Under the pieces are notes generated by a model. The model had not been told where the DNA came from. It did not search any database and saw only the letters and a list, made by a program, of their open reading frames with translations. This document shows positions 1 to 7,033 of a DNA stretch of 14,151 nt, piece after piece; the first letter of the stretch is position 1, and each line of letters begins with the position of its first letter. Made by a program: the position numbers and the translations under genes. This DNA is from Acidobacteriota bacterium (GTDB lineage: Bacteria > Acidobacteriota > Terriglobia > Terriglobales > Acidobacteriaceae), in assembly GCA_021778315.1 (NCBI GenBank), contig JAJYCQ010000043.1, forward strand, positions 1 to 14,151, in the 5' to 3' direction.

Positions 1-37
1 GGCGGGGGGGTGGGTGGGGGGGGGGGCGAGGGGGGGG
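1..37. other. Poly-G stretch, probable sequence artefact at contig edge
   Basis: Positions 1-37 are almost pure G with a few T, C and A. In the lpxI frame they read as a Gly-rich string not expected in this protein. Positions 23-40 become the expected Glu-Ala-Met-Glu-Gly-Thr if only three G (24, 30, 33) are taken as miscalled A, T and A. Every needed change is a non-G base read as G, the error type seen at low-quality read ends in two-colour sequencing. The artefact reading is inference. Confidence 0.55.
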
Positions 38-328
38 ACGGACGCGACGATCGCTCGGGCGGGGGAGATTTTTCGCACGCTGGGGGAGGAGGCGAGCACG
101 CTGGAGAGACGGCTGACGGTGGTGAAGGTGGCGAAGCCGAATCAGGATATGCGGTTCGATGTGCCGGTGGTGGGGGTTCCGACGATTGCGGCGATGCGGG
201 CGGCGGGTGCGACGTGCTTGTGTGTGGAGGCGGGACGGACGCTGCTGTTCGACCGGGAGGCGATGGTGGCGGCGGCGAATGAGGCGGGAGTGGTGATCGT
301 GGGAGAGGCTGCGTTGGTAGGGCTGTAG
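2..328 (+). CDS. lpxI: LpxI-type UDP-2,3-diacylglucosamine pyrophosphatase, C-terminal part
   Basis: This is the C-terminal end of an LpxI family (DUF1009) protein, which hydrolyses UDP-2,3-diacylglucosamine to lipid X and UMP in lipid A synthesis at the cytoplasmic face of the inner membrane. The visible part carries the family signature: [10 protein letters not shown] near the catalytic domain core, then [19 protein letters not shown], an AGATCL segment and [10 protein letters not shown], ending in a short hydrophobic strand as usual. The gene is cut by the window start, so its true start is not visible. A GTG at 14 can be read in frame but lies in the corrupted poly-G stretch and is not a real start. 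No strong terminator follows; 105 bp separate it from the peroxiredoxin gene on the same strand. Identification is from motif recognition and is fairly secure. Confidence 0.85.
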   Translation, partial: AGGWVGGGARGGTDATIARAGEIFRTLGEEASTLERRLTVVKVAKPNQDMRFDVPVVGVPTIAAMRAAGATCLCVEAGRTLLFDREAMVAAANEAGVVIVGEAALVGL

Positions 329-433
329 GAGCGGCGCAGGATTGATGATGGTGTAGCCAGAGGTGCGGGTGGGTGCGATAAGATTGCAGGCGGCGCAGTC
401 TGTTAGCTAGCGACGCGCCCCAGGAGAACTCCC

Positions 434-982
434 ATGCTTCGGAAACGTTGGATCGCAGCAGGATGTGCAGTGGTGTTGGCAGGAAGTTTTGCGCTGACCA
501 AGAGTGTGGCTGCGGCCGCGGATCTGGCGCCGGTTGGTTCGGTGGCGCCGAACTTTACGCTGTCGTCGCAGGAAGACAAGCCGGTATCGCTGAGCGACTA
601 CAAGGGTAAGTGGGTGGTGCTGTATTTCTATCCCAAGGACATGACGAGCGGATGCACGATCGAGGCACACAACTTTCAGCGCGACCAGTCGAAGTATGAC
701 GCGCTGAATGCGGTGGTGCTGGGCGTTTCGCTGGACACGGTGGAAAGCCATAAGACGTTCTGCACGAAGGATTCGCTGACGTTCAAGCTGCTGGCGGACC
801 CGGACCACAAGGTGATTGAAGCGTATGGAGTGCCGATCAAGTCGTATGGCCCGATGCACTTTGCTGACCGCGACACGTTCCTGATCTCGCCGAACGGCAA
901 GATCGTGAAGCAGTGGGAGGTGAAGGACATCCAGGCGCACAGCGGGGAAGTGCTGGCAGCGATTGCGGCGATGAAGAAGTAG
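434..982 (+). CDS. Exported Bcp/PrxQ-like peroxiredoxin (AhpC/TSA family)
   Basis: A 182-residue thiol peroxidase of the thioredoxin fold, expected to reduce hydrogen or organic peroxides. Residues 1-29 form a signal peptide (basic MLRKR, a hydrophobic run at about 7-22, Ala-rich exit near AAAAD), so it should act in the periplasm, unlike cytosolic Bcp. The mature part has APNFTL, the FYPKDMTSGC active-site loop with peroxidatic Cys74, and the conserved Arg of DRDTFLI (Arg146). The Cys five residues after the peroxidatic one, which resolves many PrxQ enzymes, is replaced by His79; Cys110 in HKTFC is the only other Cys of the mature protein. The start is supported by AGGAG at 421-425, seven bases upstream. 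It ends at a bidirectional terminator facing the histone-like gene. Family is secure, substrate unknown. Confidence 0.9.
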   Translation: MLRKRWIAAGCAVVLAGSFALTKSVAAAADLAPVGSVAPNFTLSSQEDKPVSLSDYKGKWVVLYFYPKDMTSGCTIEAHNFQRDQSKYDALNAVVLGVSLDTVESHKTFCTKDSLTFKLLADPDHKVIEAYGVPIKSYGPMHFADRDTFLISPNGKIVKQWEVKDIQAHSGEVLAAIAAMKK

Positions 983-1003
983 AAGGTCTTCTGGACAGAG
1001 GAC

Positions 1004-1046
1004 GCAAAAACGCCCGGACCTCTTGAGAGGGACCGGGCGCTTTTGC
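1004..1046. terminator. Bidirectional rho-independent terminator
   Basis: The arms 1004-1017 (gcaaaaacgcccgg) and 1033-1046 (ccgggcgcttttgc) pair over 14 positions with one mismatch (1010/1040), around a 15-base loop. The GC core is flanked by A-runs on the left and T-runs on the right, so it gives a hairpin followed by U in both directions. It sits between the convergent peroxiredoxin and histone-like genes and can serve both. Confidence 0.85.
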
Positions 1047-1070
1047 TTGCCTTGTATTGGGTTGAGAAGA

Positions 1071-1790
1071 CTACTTCTTGACGGCCTTCTTGACGGCTTT
1101 CTTTGCAGGGGCCTTCTTCGCAGGAGCCTTCTTCGCGACGGCCTTCTTCGCAGGAGCCTTCTTCGCGGGAGCCTTCTTTACTGCCTTCTTTACTGCTTTC
1201 TTCGTTGCCAAGGTCTTACCTCTCATAGTTGATTTTTTGGTGCTTGTGCTCTTGTTGCCGACCGCCTTTTTAGGGGCCGCCTTACCGCCGCGCAGAGCAC
1301 GTGTTGACTTCGCGGCAGAACTTGAAATCTTTTTACCCGCAGCCTTCTTTTTGGCGGGGGATTTTTTGACAGCCTTTTTGGCTGGCGCTTTTGTGACGGG
1401 CTTTTTGGCTGGAGCCTTTTTCGCCGGGGCCTTCTTTGCGGGTGCCTTTGTTGCAGCCTTTTTGGCGGGCGTCTTCGTGACGGCTTTCTTTACGGCTGCT
1501 TTTTTTGCGGGAGCTTTCTTTGCGGGTACCTTCTTTGGTGCAGCGACGGGAGTGGGGACGCTGGGGGTGGGCTCGGCGGAGAGCCTGGTGGGCGGCTCGT
1601 AGGGAGCTACGGGTGTGGGCGGAGCCGCGAAGATCTCTGCGTCTTCGGCATGGTCATTGATGACGACGATATTGAACTCCTCTTCCTCTTCTTCATCTTC
1701 TTCGTTGAGTGAGTCGAGATCGATGATTTCATCGGTATCGTCGTCGTAGCCTGCTGCGTAAAGCTTGATGGTCTCATCGTCGTGCAACAT
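1071..1790 (-). CDS. Histone H1-like Lys/Ala/Pro-repeat protein with acidic N-terminus
   Basis: A 239-residue protein with no folded domain that I recognise. Residues 1-55 are strongly acidic (DDDTDE, then a run of EDEEEEEE at 31-38), 56-85 are Pro-rich, and 86-149 and 198-239 are built of KKAPAKKA-type repeats. A Ser/Thr/Lys/Arg linker lies between them at 150-197. The repeats resemble eukaryotic histone H1 tails and bacterial H1-like proteins (Hc1, AlgP, mycobacterial HupB tail), which bind DNA or RNA through Lys; a nucleoid-associated role is inferred. The acidic head is unusual and may shield the tail. GGAGAA lies just upstream of the ATG. The convergent terminator at 1004-1046 ends it. 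The 228 bp upstream hold an inverted repeat at 1870-1889. Confidence 0.85.
   Translation of the reverse strand: MLHDDETIKLYAAGYDDDTDEIIDLDSLNEEDEEEEEEFNIVVINDHAEDAEIFAAPPTPVAPYEPPTRLSAEPTPSVPTPVAAPKKVPAKKAPAKKAAVKKAVTKTPAKKAATKAPAKKAPAKKAPAKKPVTKAPAKKAVKKSPAKKKAAGKKISSSAAKSTRALRGGKAAPKKAVGNKSTSTKKSTMRGKTLATKKAVKKAVKKAPAKKAPAKKAVAKKAPAKKAPAKKAVKKAVKK
1074..1199 (-). repeat. KAPAKK/KAVKK coding repeat, C-terminal block
   Basis: This codes for residues 198-239 of the histone-like protein in units such as KKAPAKKAPAKKAVAKK. Lysine codons are almost all AAG here (TTCTT runs on the + strand), whereas the other block uses many AAA. The two blocks therefore probably expanded separately. Confidence 0.8.
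1344..1535 (-). repeat. KAPAKK/KAAVKK coding repeat, central block
   Basis: This codes for residues 86-149 of the histone-like protein. The units are the same in protein (KKAPAKKAP, TKAPAKK) but richer in AAA lysine codons (runs of five or more T on the + strand) than the C-terminal block. Confidence 0.75.
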
Positions 1791-1869
1791 AACGTTCTCC
1801 CCAGCTACTTGTTATCGGCGTTGCGCTGAACCGCAGTGTTGAATTCTGATGCATCACTCGAAGCTGACA

Positions 1870-1889
1870 TCGTACTCACTTAAGTACGA
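1870..1889. promoter_or_regulatory. Perfect inverted repeat, candidate operator
   Basis: TCGTACT-cactta-AGTACGA has two perfect 7-bp arms with a 6-bp spacer. It lies 80 bp upstream of the histone-like gene, in the 228-bp gap (1791-2018) after the transglycosylase gene. It could be an operator or a small leader hairpin. I see no convincing -35/-10 pair around it. The rest of the gap is AT-richer than its surroundings and holds no other clear feature. Confidence 0.4.
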
Positions 1890-2018
1890 CATACGATCTT
1901 CGCACGAATGACATGAACAGGATTACGCGCGGAGCTATGAAATAGCAAGCACCTTTTTTGGGGCAGTGCATAATTTTTAACGCGATTCCCTAAACGCATC
2001 ATGAGATGGTGATCGCCG

Positions 2019-3866
2019 TCACGAAGTCTTCTTCTTCTTTGGCTTGTGCGAAGCAGGTGCAGTGCTGTGTGAAGGGGAAGATTTTTTCTGCGAGGGAGTG
2101 CTGCGAGAGCGGCTGTGGGTGGTGGTACTCGCATGAGCGTGATGCCTGCGAGCGGCGCGGGTTTTGGGTGCGAGATGTATGGGCTCGACGACGTAGAGAG
2201 AGTGGCCCGGAGCGACGCGACTGGAGGAGAGGTGGTTCCAGGTGCGGAGTTGCTCGACGGTGACGCCGAAGCGGTCGGCGACGGTGACGAGCGTATCGGA
2301 GCGGCCCATCTTGTAACGCTGTCCGGGCGGGAGAGTGCGGGTGGCGGCGATGGGGATGACGAGTTCATCGCCGGCCTCGATGGGTTGGGCTGCGGTGACG
2401 TCATTGAAGGAGGCGATCTCTGTTGCGTGTACGTGCAGGGCTGCGGCGATCTGGTCGAGCGTCTCTCCGTCCTTGACGATGTGATAGCGCCAACTGGAGC
2501 GATCGTCTTCGGGAATGTTTTTGAGGCGATCGAGGAAGACGTCATGCGTGCCGACGGGGATATGCAACTCGTAGGGGATGTCGCGGGGCGTGGAGAGGCG
2601 GAGGAGCGCGGGGTTGAGAGCGACAATCTCGGGAACGGATGAGCCGGTGAGGTCGGCTACGAGGCGCATGTCGATGGCGTAGGTGGTGGTGACGGAGTCG
2701 GAGAGGACGGGGGCGTCGGGCGTGAGATCGGTGAGGCCGTAGAGCTTTGGGTTCTTGGCCATGATGGCGGCGGCGATGATGCCGGGGACATAATTTTTGG
2801 TTTCGCCGGGGAGAGCGTTGCGGCGATAGAGCTCCCAGTAGTCGGCATACCCGGTCTTGGCGACGGCGTGCTGGACGCGGCCCGGGCCCCAGTCGTAGGC
2901 GGCCATGGCGAGGTACCAGTCGCCGAACTGGTTGTAGAGGATCTTCATGTACTTCGCGTAGGCGAGGGTAGATTTTTCGGGATCGAAGCGCTCGTCGAAG
3001 TAGCCGTTGCGCTCGAGGCCGTAGCCTCCCTGGGGCATGAACTGCCACATGCCACCGGCACCGGAGCCTCCGTTCATGGCCTGGGGTTGAAAGCCGGACT
3101 CGGCGACGGCGAGATAGATGAGGTCCTGAGGGACGCCTTGCTCGCGGAGGATTCTGGAGATCATCTCCTTATATTTTCCGGCGCGCTCGAGGGAGCGAAC
3201 GAGGTGGGCGTGGCCTGCGGGAGAGTTGCTGAAGTAGCGAATCCAGCCGGCGACGTAGTCGTTGACGACGAGGGGGAGATCGGACTGGGTGGTTTTTAAT
3301 TCGGCTGCGATTTTTCCGACGAGGGCAGGGTCGGAGGGGAAGGTGACTTCGTTGGCGGCATCGAGGGGAGCGGCTTCAATCTTTGGAGAGAAGCCGTTGC
3401 CCTGCTTGAGAGCGGCGAGCTCGAGGGAGTTGATGGCGGAGAGAAGCTGGTCGAACTCGTCGGAGAGTTGCGGATCGTTTTTGAGGTCCATGCCGCTGGA
3501 GAGCATGGTGTCGACGGCGAAGTCGAAGTCCTGACGGGCGGCGTCGAGGCGATTGGCGTGGTAGTTGTCGACTCCGGATTTATAGCTGTCCTCGGCCTTG
3601 CTGATAAGGGCCTGGACCTTCTGCGCGTGCTGAGCCGCGATGATTTGCTGCGCGGTCTGCTGGGCCTGATCCTGGGCGGTGGCTTGTTGCTGCTGGAGAG
3701 TGGGTGCGGTGGCGTTCGAGGGAGTTTTGCCGGGAGAGGCGGTGTTGCCGGGACCAGCGGCCGGACATCCGGTGAGCGTCAGGAGCAGCAGCGGGGCGCA
3801 TGCCGCGGCAAGGGTGCAGCGCCCGAAAAGGGAGGTAGTTCGCAGATTCACCATCAACCTTTTCAT
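2019..3866 (-). CDS. mltD: MltD-type membrane-bound lytic murein transglycosylase lipoprotein with two LysM domains
   Basis: A 615-residue enzyme predicted to cleave peptidoglycan glycan strands between MurNAc and GlcNAc with 1,6-anhydro ring formation. Residues 1-34 form a lipoprotein signal peptide ending in LTLTGC (Cys34). A Gln/Ala-rich, probably helical region follows (about 55-155). The GH23 SLT domain lies at about 225-375, with catalytic Glu256 in [12 protein letters not shown], then [10 protein letters not shown] and [11 protein letters not shown]. Two LysM peptidoglycan-binding domains follow at about 460-506 and 517-560, then a basic His/Ser/Lys-rich tail (561-615). The frame stays open upstream to 4016, but that would overlap lepA and lacks the lipoprotein signal, so I start at 3866; a second ATG at 3854 is possible. 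It diverges from lepA. E. coli MltD has the same domain order. Confidence 0.92.
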   Translation of the reverse strand: MKRLMVNLRTTSLFGRCTLAAACAPLLLLTLTGCPAAGPGNTASPGKTPSNATAPTLQQQQATAQDQAQQTAQQIIAAQHAQKVQALISKAEDSYKSGVDNYHANRLDAARQDFDFAVDTMLSSGMDLKNDPQLSDEFDQLLSAINSLELAALKQGNGFSPKIEAAPLDAANEVTFPSDPALVGKIAAELKTTQSDLPLVVNDYVAGWIRYFSNSPAGHAHLVRSLERAGKYKEMISRILREQGVPQDLIYLAVAESGFQPQAMNGGSGAGGMWQFMPQGGYGLERNGYFDERFDPEKSTLAYAKYMKILYNQFGDWYLAMAAYDWGPGRVQHAVAKTGYADYWELYRRNALPGETKNYVPGIIAAAIMAKNPKLYGLTDLTPDAPVLSDSVTTTYAIDMRLVADLTGSSVPEIVALNPALLRLSTPRDIPYELHIPVGTHDVFLDRLKNIPEDDRSSWRYHIVKDGETLDQIAAALHVHATEIASFNDVTAAQPIEAGDELVIPIAATRTLPPGQRYKMGRSDTLVTVADRFGVTVEQLRTWNHLSSSRVAPGHSLYVVEPIHLAPKTRAARRHHAHASTTTHSRSRSTPSQKKSSPSHSTAPASHKPKKKKTS

Positions 3867-3965
3867 TGTAAGGGTTGGACGAGGTGGGAGGCTTTTGGTT
3901 CTCGCGGTTTCAGGCGCTTGAGTGCAGCGAGTGTTAAGATGGAGGTTAGGCCTTTCGTATTCAAA
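3867..3965. promoter_or_regulatory. Divergent promoter region between mltD and lepA
   Basis: This 99-bp gap separates two head-to-head genes, so promoters for both should lie in or near it. I find no clear -35/-10 pair on either strand. A GGAGG at 3941-3945 is too far from the lepA ATG (20 bases) to be its ribosome binding site. Confidence 0.4.
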
Positions 3966-5768
3966 ATGGATCCCAAGTACATCCGCAACTTCGCGATCAT
4001 CGCGCACATTGACCACGGCAAATCAACCCTTTCGGACCGGCTGCTCGAGCTGACCGGAAGCCTGACCTCGCGCGAGATGCAGGCGCAGGTGCTCGACGCG
4101 ATGGACCTGGAGCGAGAGCGCGGGATCACGATCAAGGCACATACGGTGCGCATGATGTACACGGCGTCGGATGGGCATTTGTATCAGCTGAACCTGATCG
4201 ACACGCCGGGGCATGTGGACTTCAGCTATGAGGTGTCGCGGTCGCTGGCTTCGTGCGAGGGAGCGCTGCTAGTGGTGGACGCGTCGCAGGGTGTGGAGGC
4301 GCAGACGCTGGCGAATGCTTACCTCGCGATTGCTGGCGGGCTGGAGATTCTGCCGATCATCAACAAGATTGATTTGCCTAGCGCGGATATTGAACGCACG
4401 AAGGCGATGATTGAGAAGTCGGTGGGGCTGCCTGCGGATGATGCGGTGTGCGTGAGCGCCAAGACCGGGCTGAATGTTGCTGACATTCTGGAGGCGGTGG
4501 TGATGCTGCTTCCTCCTCCAAAGGGCGATGCGGAGGCTCCGCTGCAGGCGCTGATCTTCGATTCGTGGTTCGATGCGTATCGCGGCGTGATTGTGCTGGC
4601 TCGCATTATCAATGGGCGGCTGCGCAAGGGTGATCGCATTAAGATTATGTCGAATGGGCGGCAGTTCGACGTGGAGTCGATGGGCGTGATGACGCCGAAG
4701 CCTGTGGTGCTGGAAGAGCTGAGCGCGGGCGAGGTGGGGTTCTTCGTGGCGACGATCAAGAACGTTGCGGACACGAAGGTGGGCGATACGATTACGCATG
4801 TCGACCGGCCGTGCGCTGCTCCGCTGCCGGGGTTTGAGGACATCAAGAGCATGGTGTTTGCCGGGCTGTATACGGTGGACTCGCATGCGCATGGCATGCT
4901 GCGGGATGCGCTGGAGAAGCTGCGGCTGAATGATGCGAGCTTTAATTTTGAGCCGGAGTCGTCGGTGGCGCTGGGGTTTGGATTTCGCTGCGGGTTCCTG
5001 GGACTACTGCATCTGGAGATCATCCAGGAGCGGCTGGAGCGCGAGTACGATCTTGACCTGATCATCACGGCGCCGGGCGTGCAGTACATCATCACGATGA
5101 CCGATGGCAGCGTGATCACGGTGGACAATCCTTCGCGGTGGCCTGATCCGAGCGAGATTGAACAGATTGAAGAGCCGGTGATTATCGCGAAGATTCTGAC
5201 CAATGAGGAGTATGTCGGCAACATTCTAAAGCTGGTGGAGGACAAGCGCGGGCGGCAGCAGAATATCGAGTATGTGTCCGAGACTCGCGTGATGCTGACG
5301 TACGAGCTTCCGCTGAATGAGATTGTGCTGGATTTTTATGACCGGCTGAAGTCGGTGTCGCGGGGCTATGCGTCGCTGGACTATCACCTGGCGGGGACGT
5401 GGGTTTCGCCGATGGTGAAGATGGATATTCTGATTGGCGGCGACCCGGTGGATGCGCTGAGCTTGATCGTGCATCGCGACGCAGCGTACGACCGCGGCAA
5501 GGTGCTGGTGGAGAAGATGCGCGAGCTGATTCCACGGCAGATGTTCGAGGTCGCGATTCAGGCGGCGATCGGCTCGAAGATCATCGCCAGGTCGACGGTG
5601 ACGGCGATCCGCAAGAACGTGATTGCGAAGTGCTATGGCGGCGACATCAGCCGCAAACGCAAGCTGCTGGACAAGCAGAAGGAAGGCAAGAAGCGGATGA
5701 AGCGGATTGGGAAGGTCGATATTCCGCAGGAGGCGTTCCTTGCGGTGCTGAAGGTGGGGGAAGAGTAG
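3966..5768 (+). CDS. lepA: Elongation factor 4 (LepA), ribosome back-translocase GTPase
   Basis: A 600-residue translation GTPase, the usual LepA length. It binds post-translocation or stalled ribosomes and is linked to initiation, ribosome assembly and stress translation. The G motifs are AHIDHGKS (13-20), RGIT (52-55), DTPGH (79-83), NKID (133-136) and SAKTG. EF-G-like domains follow with [11 protein letters not shown], then the LepA-specific C-terminal domain with [23 protein letters not shown] near the end. The frame is open far upstream, but the family begins at [19 protein letters not shown], which fixes the ATG at 3966; an in-frame ATG at 3939 would add nine residues. No strong Shine-Dalgarno sits directly before 3966. 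It diverges from mltD and ends before the hairpin at 5797. In many bacteria lepA is joined to lepB; here it stands alone. Confidence 0.97.
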   Translation: MDPKYIRNFAIIAHIDHGKSTLSDRLLELTGSLTSREMQAQVLDAMDLERERGITIKAHTVRMMYTASDGHLYQLNLIDTPGHVDFSYEVSRSLASCEGALLVVDASQGVEAQTLANAYLAIAGGLEILPIINKIDLPSADIERTKAMIEKSVGLPADDAVCVSAKTGLNVADILEAVVMLLPPPKGDAEAPLQALIFDSWFDAYRGVIVLARIINGRLRKGDRIKIMSNGRQFDVESMGVMTPKPVVLEELSAGEVGFFVATIKNVADTKVGDTITHVDRPCAAPLPGFEDIKSMVFAGLYTVDSHAHGMLRDALEKLRLNDASFNFEPESSVALGFGFRCGFLGLLHLEIIQERLEREYDLDLIITAPGVQYIITMTDGSVITVDNPSRWPDPSEIEQIEEPVIIAKILTNEEYVGNILKLVEDKRGRQQNIEYVSETRVMLTYELPLNEIVLDFYDRLKSVSRGYASLDYHLAGTWVSPMVKMDILIGGDPVDALSLIVHRDAAYDRGKVLVEKMRELIPRQMFEVAIQAAIGSKIIARSTVTAIRKNVIAKCYGGDISRKRKLLDKQKEGKKRMKRIGKVDIPQEAFLAVLKVGEE

Positions 5769-5796
5769 TTTGGTCGGGTGAGGAATCAGGCTGATC

Positions 5797-5842
5797 GCAG
5801 CAATAAGAATGGAGGCCCTGGGGCCTCCATTTTTATTGCTGC
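5797..5842. terminator. Strong bidirectional terminator, 22-bp stem
   Basis: Arms 5797-5818 and 5821-5842 are complementary along 22 positions with a single G/T wobble (5807/5832); the innermost bases form the loop. The GC-rich core GGAGGCCC/GGGCCTCC is flanked by ATTTTTATT on the + strand and by an AT-rich run on the - strand. It separates convergent lepA and ompH/skp and can stop both. Confidence 0.92.
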
Positions 5843-5859
5843 TCCGCTGGGGTGATGAG

Positions 5860-6519
5860 CTACTTGTGCGGGGCTGCGGTGGGGGTGGTGCGGTGGGGAG
5901 CTGGCGCCGCGGGGACTGGTGCAGCTACTCCGGAGGCGAGGTTGTAGGCGTTGACGACGGCCTGGGTGATGTCGGTCTGCTGCTGCCACCAGAGGACGGT
6001 GGGGAGCTGCTGCTGGCCGCCGATGTTGAGGAGGAGGGTAAAGCCGTTGTCCTGGGCATACTTGACGGCGGTGCCACCGAACTTCTGGGCAACCTTGCCG
6101 TAGGCTTCCTGGACATCGCTGTTGTAGGCGGTCTGGGCCTCTTCGACGTCGCGCTGGAGAGACTTCTCCTTGGTGTCGATGGCCTTGAGGCGGGTAGCGC
6201 GCTCTTCGTCGGACAGGGTGGCGGGCAGAGCCTGATACTGCTTCTTCAGGGACTCGACTTCAGCCGACTGTGCGTCGATCGCGGCCTTCTTGGGCTCGAA
6301 CTTCTTCTGGACGTCAGCGACGGCCTTCTGGCCTTCGTTGGTGGCGACGACACCCTGCTCGAAGGCGATGACGGCAACCTTGGCGGGGATCGCCTGAGGT
6401 GCGACGGCGGCGGTTGGGGCTGCAGCGGGAGCCGGTGCGGTTGCAGGGGCCTGGGCGAGGAGGGAGGAGGCTGCGAGGCCGGTGGCCAAAGCAGTAGCTA
6501 AGACAAGGGTGCGGTTCAT
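5860..6519 (-). CDS. OmpH/Skp-family periplasmic chaperone
   Basis: A 219-residue exported protein. Residues 1-24 are a signal peptide (MNRTL, hydrophobic core, SSLLAQA cleavage), followed by an Ala/Pro linker (25-46). The OmpH/Skp core starts with the strand KVAVIAFEQGVVATNEG (47-63), continues as a Lys/Glu/Gln/Ala-rich coiled coil (about 66-145), and returns through GGTAVKYAQDNGFTLLLNI to a helix with DITQAVVNAYN (183-193). A Pro/Ala/Thr-rich tail ends it. Skp is a jellyfish-like trimer that carries unfolded outer-membrane proteins. The usual partner bamA is not in this window, so the gene is detached from the bamA-skp-lpx arrangement. AGGAG lies 13 bases before the ATG, a rather long gap. 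Transcription probably starts near 6707 from the promoter at 6714-6742. Confidence 0.88.
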   Translation of the reverse strand: MNRTLVLATALATGLAASSLLAQAPATAPAPAAAPTAAVAPQAIPAKVAVIAFEQGVVATNEGQKAVADVQKKFEPKKAAIDAQSAEVESLKKQYQALPATLSDEERATRLKAIDTKEKSLQRDVEEAQTAYNSDVQEAYGKVAQKFGGTAVKYAQDNGFTLLLNIGGQQQLPTVLWWQQQTDITQAVVNAYNLASGVAAPVPAAPAPHRTTPTAAPHK

Positions 6520-6707
6520 GCGGTGTTTGAGACTCCTTACAAGGATCCGGATTCCGGAGATTTCGGCTGGGTCGCTCCCTGCGCAATGCGCCGCCGGGAA
6601 GTGTGCTGCACCTTCCTCCGCCCGTGGAACACCCGAGGGTGTTGCCAGCTTGCTCTATCTGATTGAAGTCAAGGAGAGGGTCGCGGGCGCGAGAGGAAAG
6701 TCGGCTG
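6520..6707 (-). promoter_or_regulatory. Long, hairpin-rich 5' leader of the ompH/skp gene
   Basis: If transcription starts about seven bases after the -10 box at 6714-6719, the mRNA has a leader of about 188 nt. It contains local hairpins: aacaccc/gggtgtt (near 6628-6643), gcgca/tgcgc (near 6581-6591) and tccgga/tccgga near the ribosome binding site (near 6546-6558). I recognise no known riboswitch consensus. A cis-regulatory role is inference. Confidence 0.4.
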
Positions 6708-6713
6708 ACCGCA

Positions 6714-6742
6714 ATTATAGGAGACGGCCGGGGCTCGGTCAA
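6714..6742 (-). promoter_or_regulatory. Near-consensus sigma-70 promoter for ompH/skp
   Basis: Read on the - strand there is TTGACC (6737-6742), a 17-bp spacer and a perfect TATAAT (6714-6719). Five of six -35 and all six -10 bases match consensus with ideal spacing. It points at the ompH/skp gene 195 bp downstream. Confidence 0.8.
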
Positions 6743-7033
6743 ACGGCGCAGGACAAATGGGTGGGGAATCGGGGGGTAGGGGAGCCCGAGACTCTTCCGA
6801 AAAACGGAGACTGCGGAGGAACAATACCGTTTTTGGTGACTTCAGCGGCTGGATAGCTGCATTTCTTGGGGAAATTGGAGGTTTTGAGTTTGGTACGGTG
6901 ATTGCTACTTGTCAGGGTGTTCGGGATCAAGTCGCTGAATGTGCGCTTGAATGACGGATGTTCGGAGCTCAGGTAATTCTGGGCAGAGGGCTGAAGACAC
7001 ACCCTATTTAGAGGAGTGTCCCCCGCCGAGCAA
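6743..7033. other. Gene-free stretch with one inverted repeat
   Basis: No reading frame here looks like a protein. The only structure of note is AAAAACGG (6800-6807) with CCGTTTTT (6827-6834), an 8-bp inverted repeat with a 19-base loop and T-rich ends in both directions. It may be a weak bidirectional terminator insulating the ompH/skp promoter from the region to the right. A short hairpin with arms gacac/gtgtc lies around 6995-7020. Confidence 0.4.

Noticed and set aside
1023..1602. + strand frames rich in Phe, Leu and Ala opposite the histone-like gene
   Set aside because: They are the antisense shadow of the Lys/Ala repeats and have no independent coding signs.
3468..3965. 166-residue upstream extension of the LepA frame
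   Set aside because: It lies antisense within mltD, and the LepA family starts at the IRNFAIIAH segment.
3867..4016. 50-residue N-terminal extension of the MltD frame
   Set aside because: It would overlap the start of lepA and would bury the lipoprotein signal peptide.
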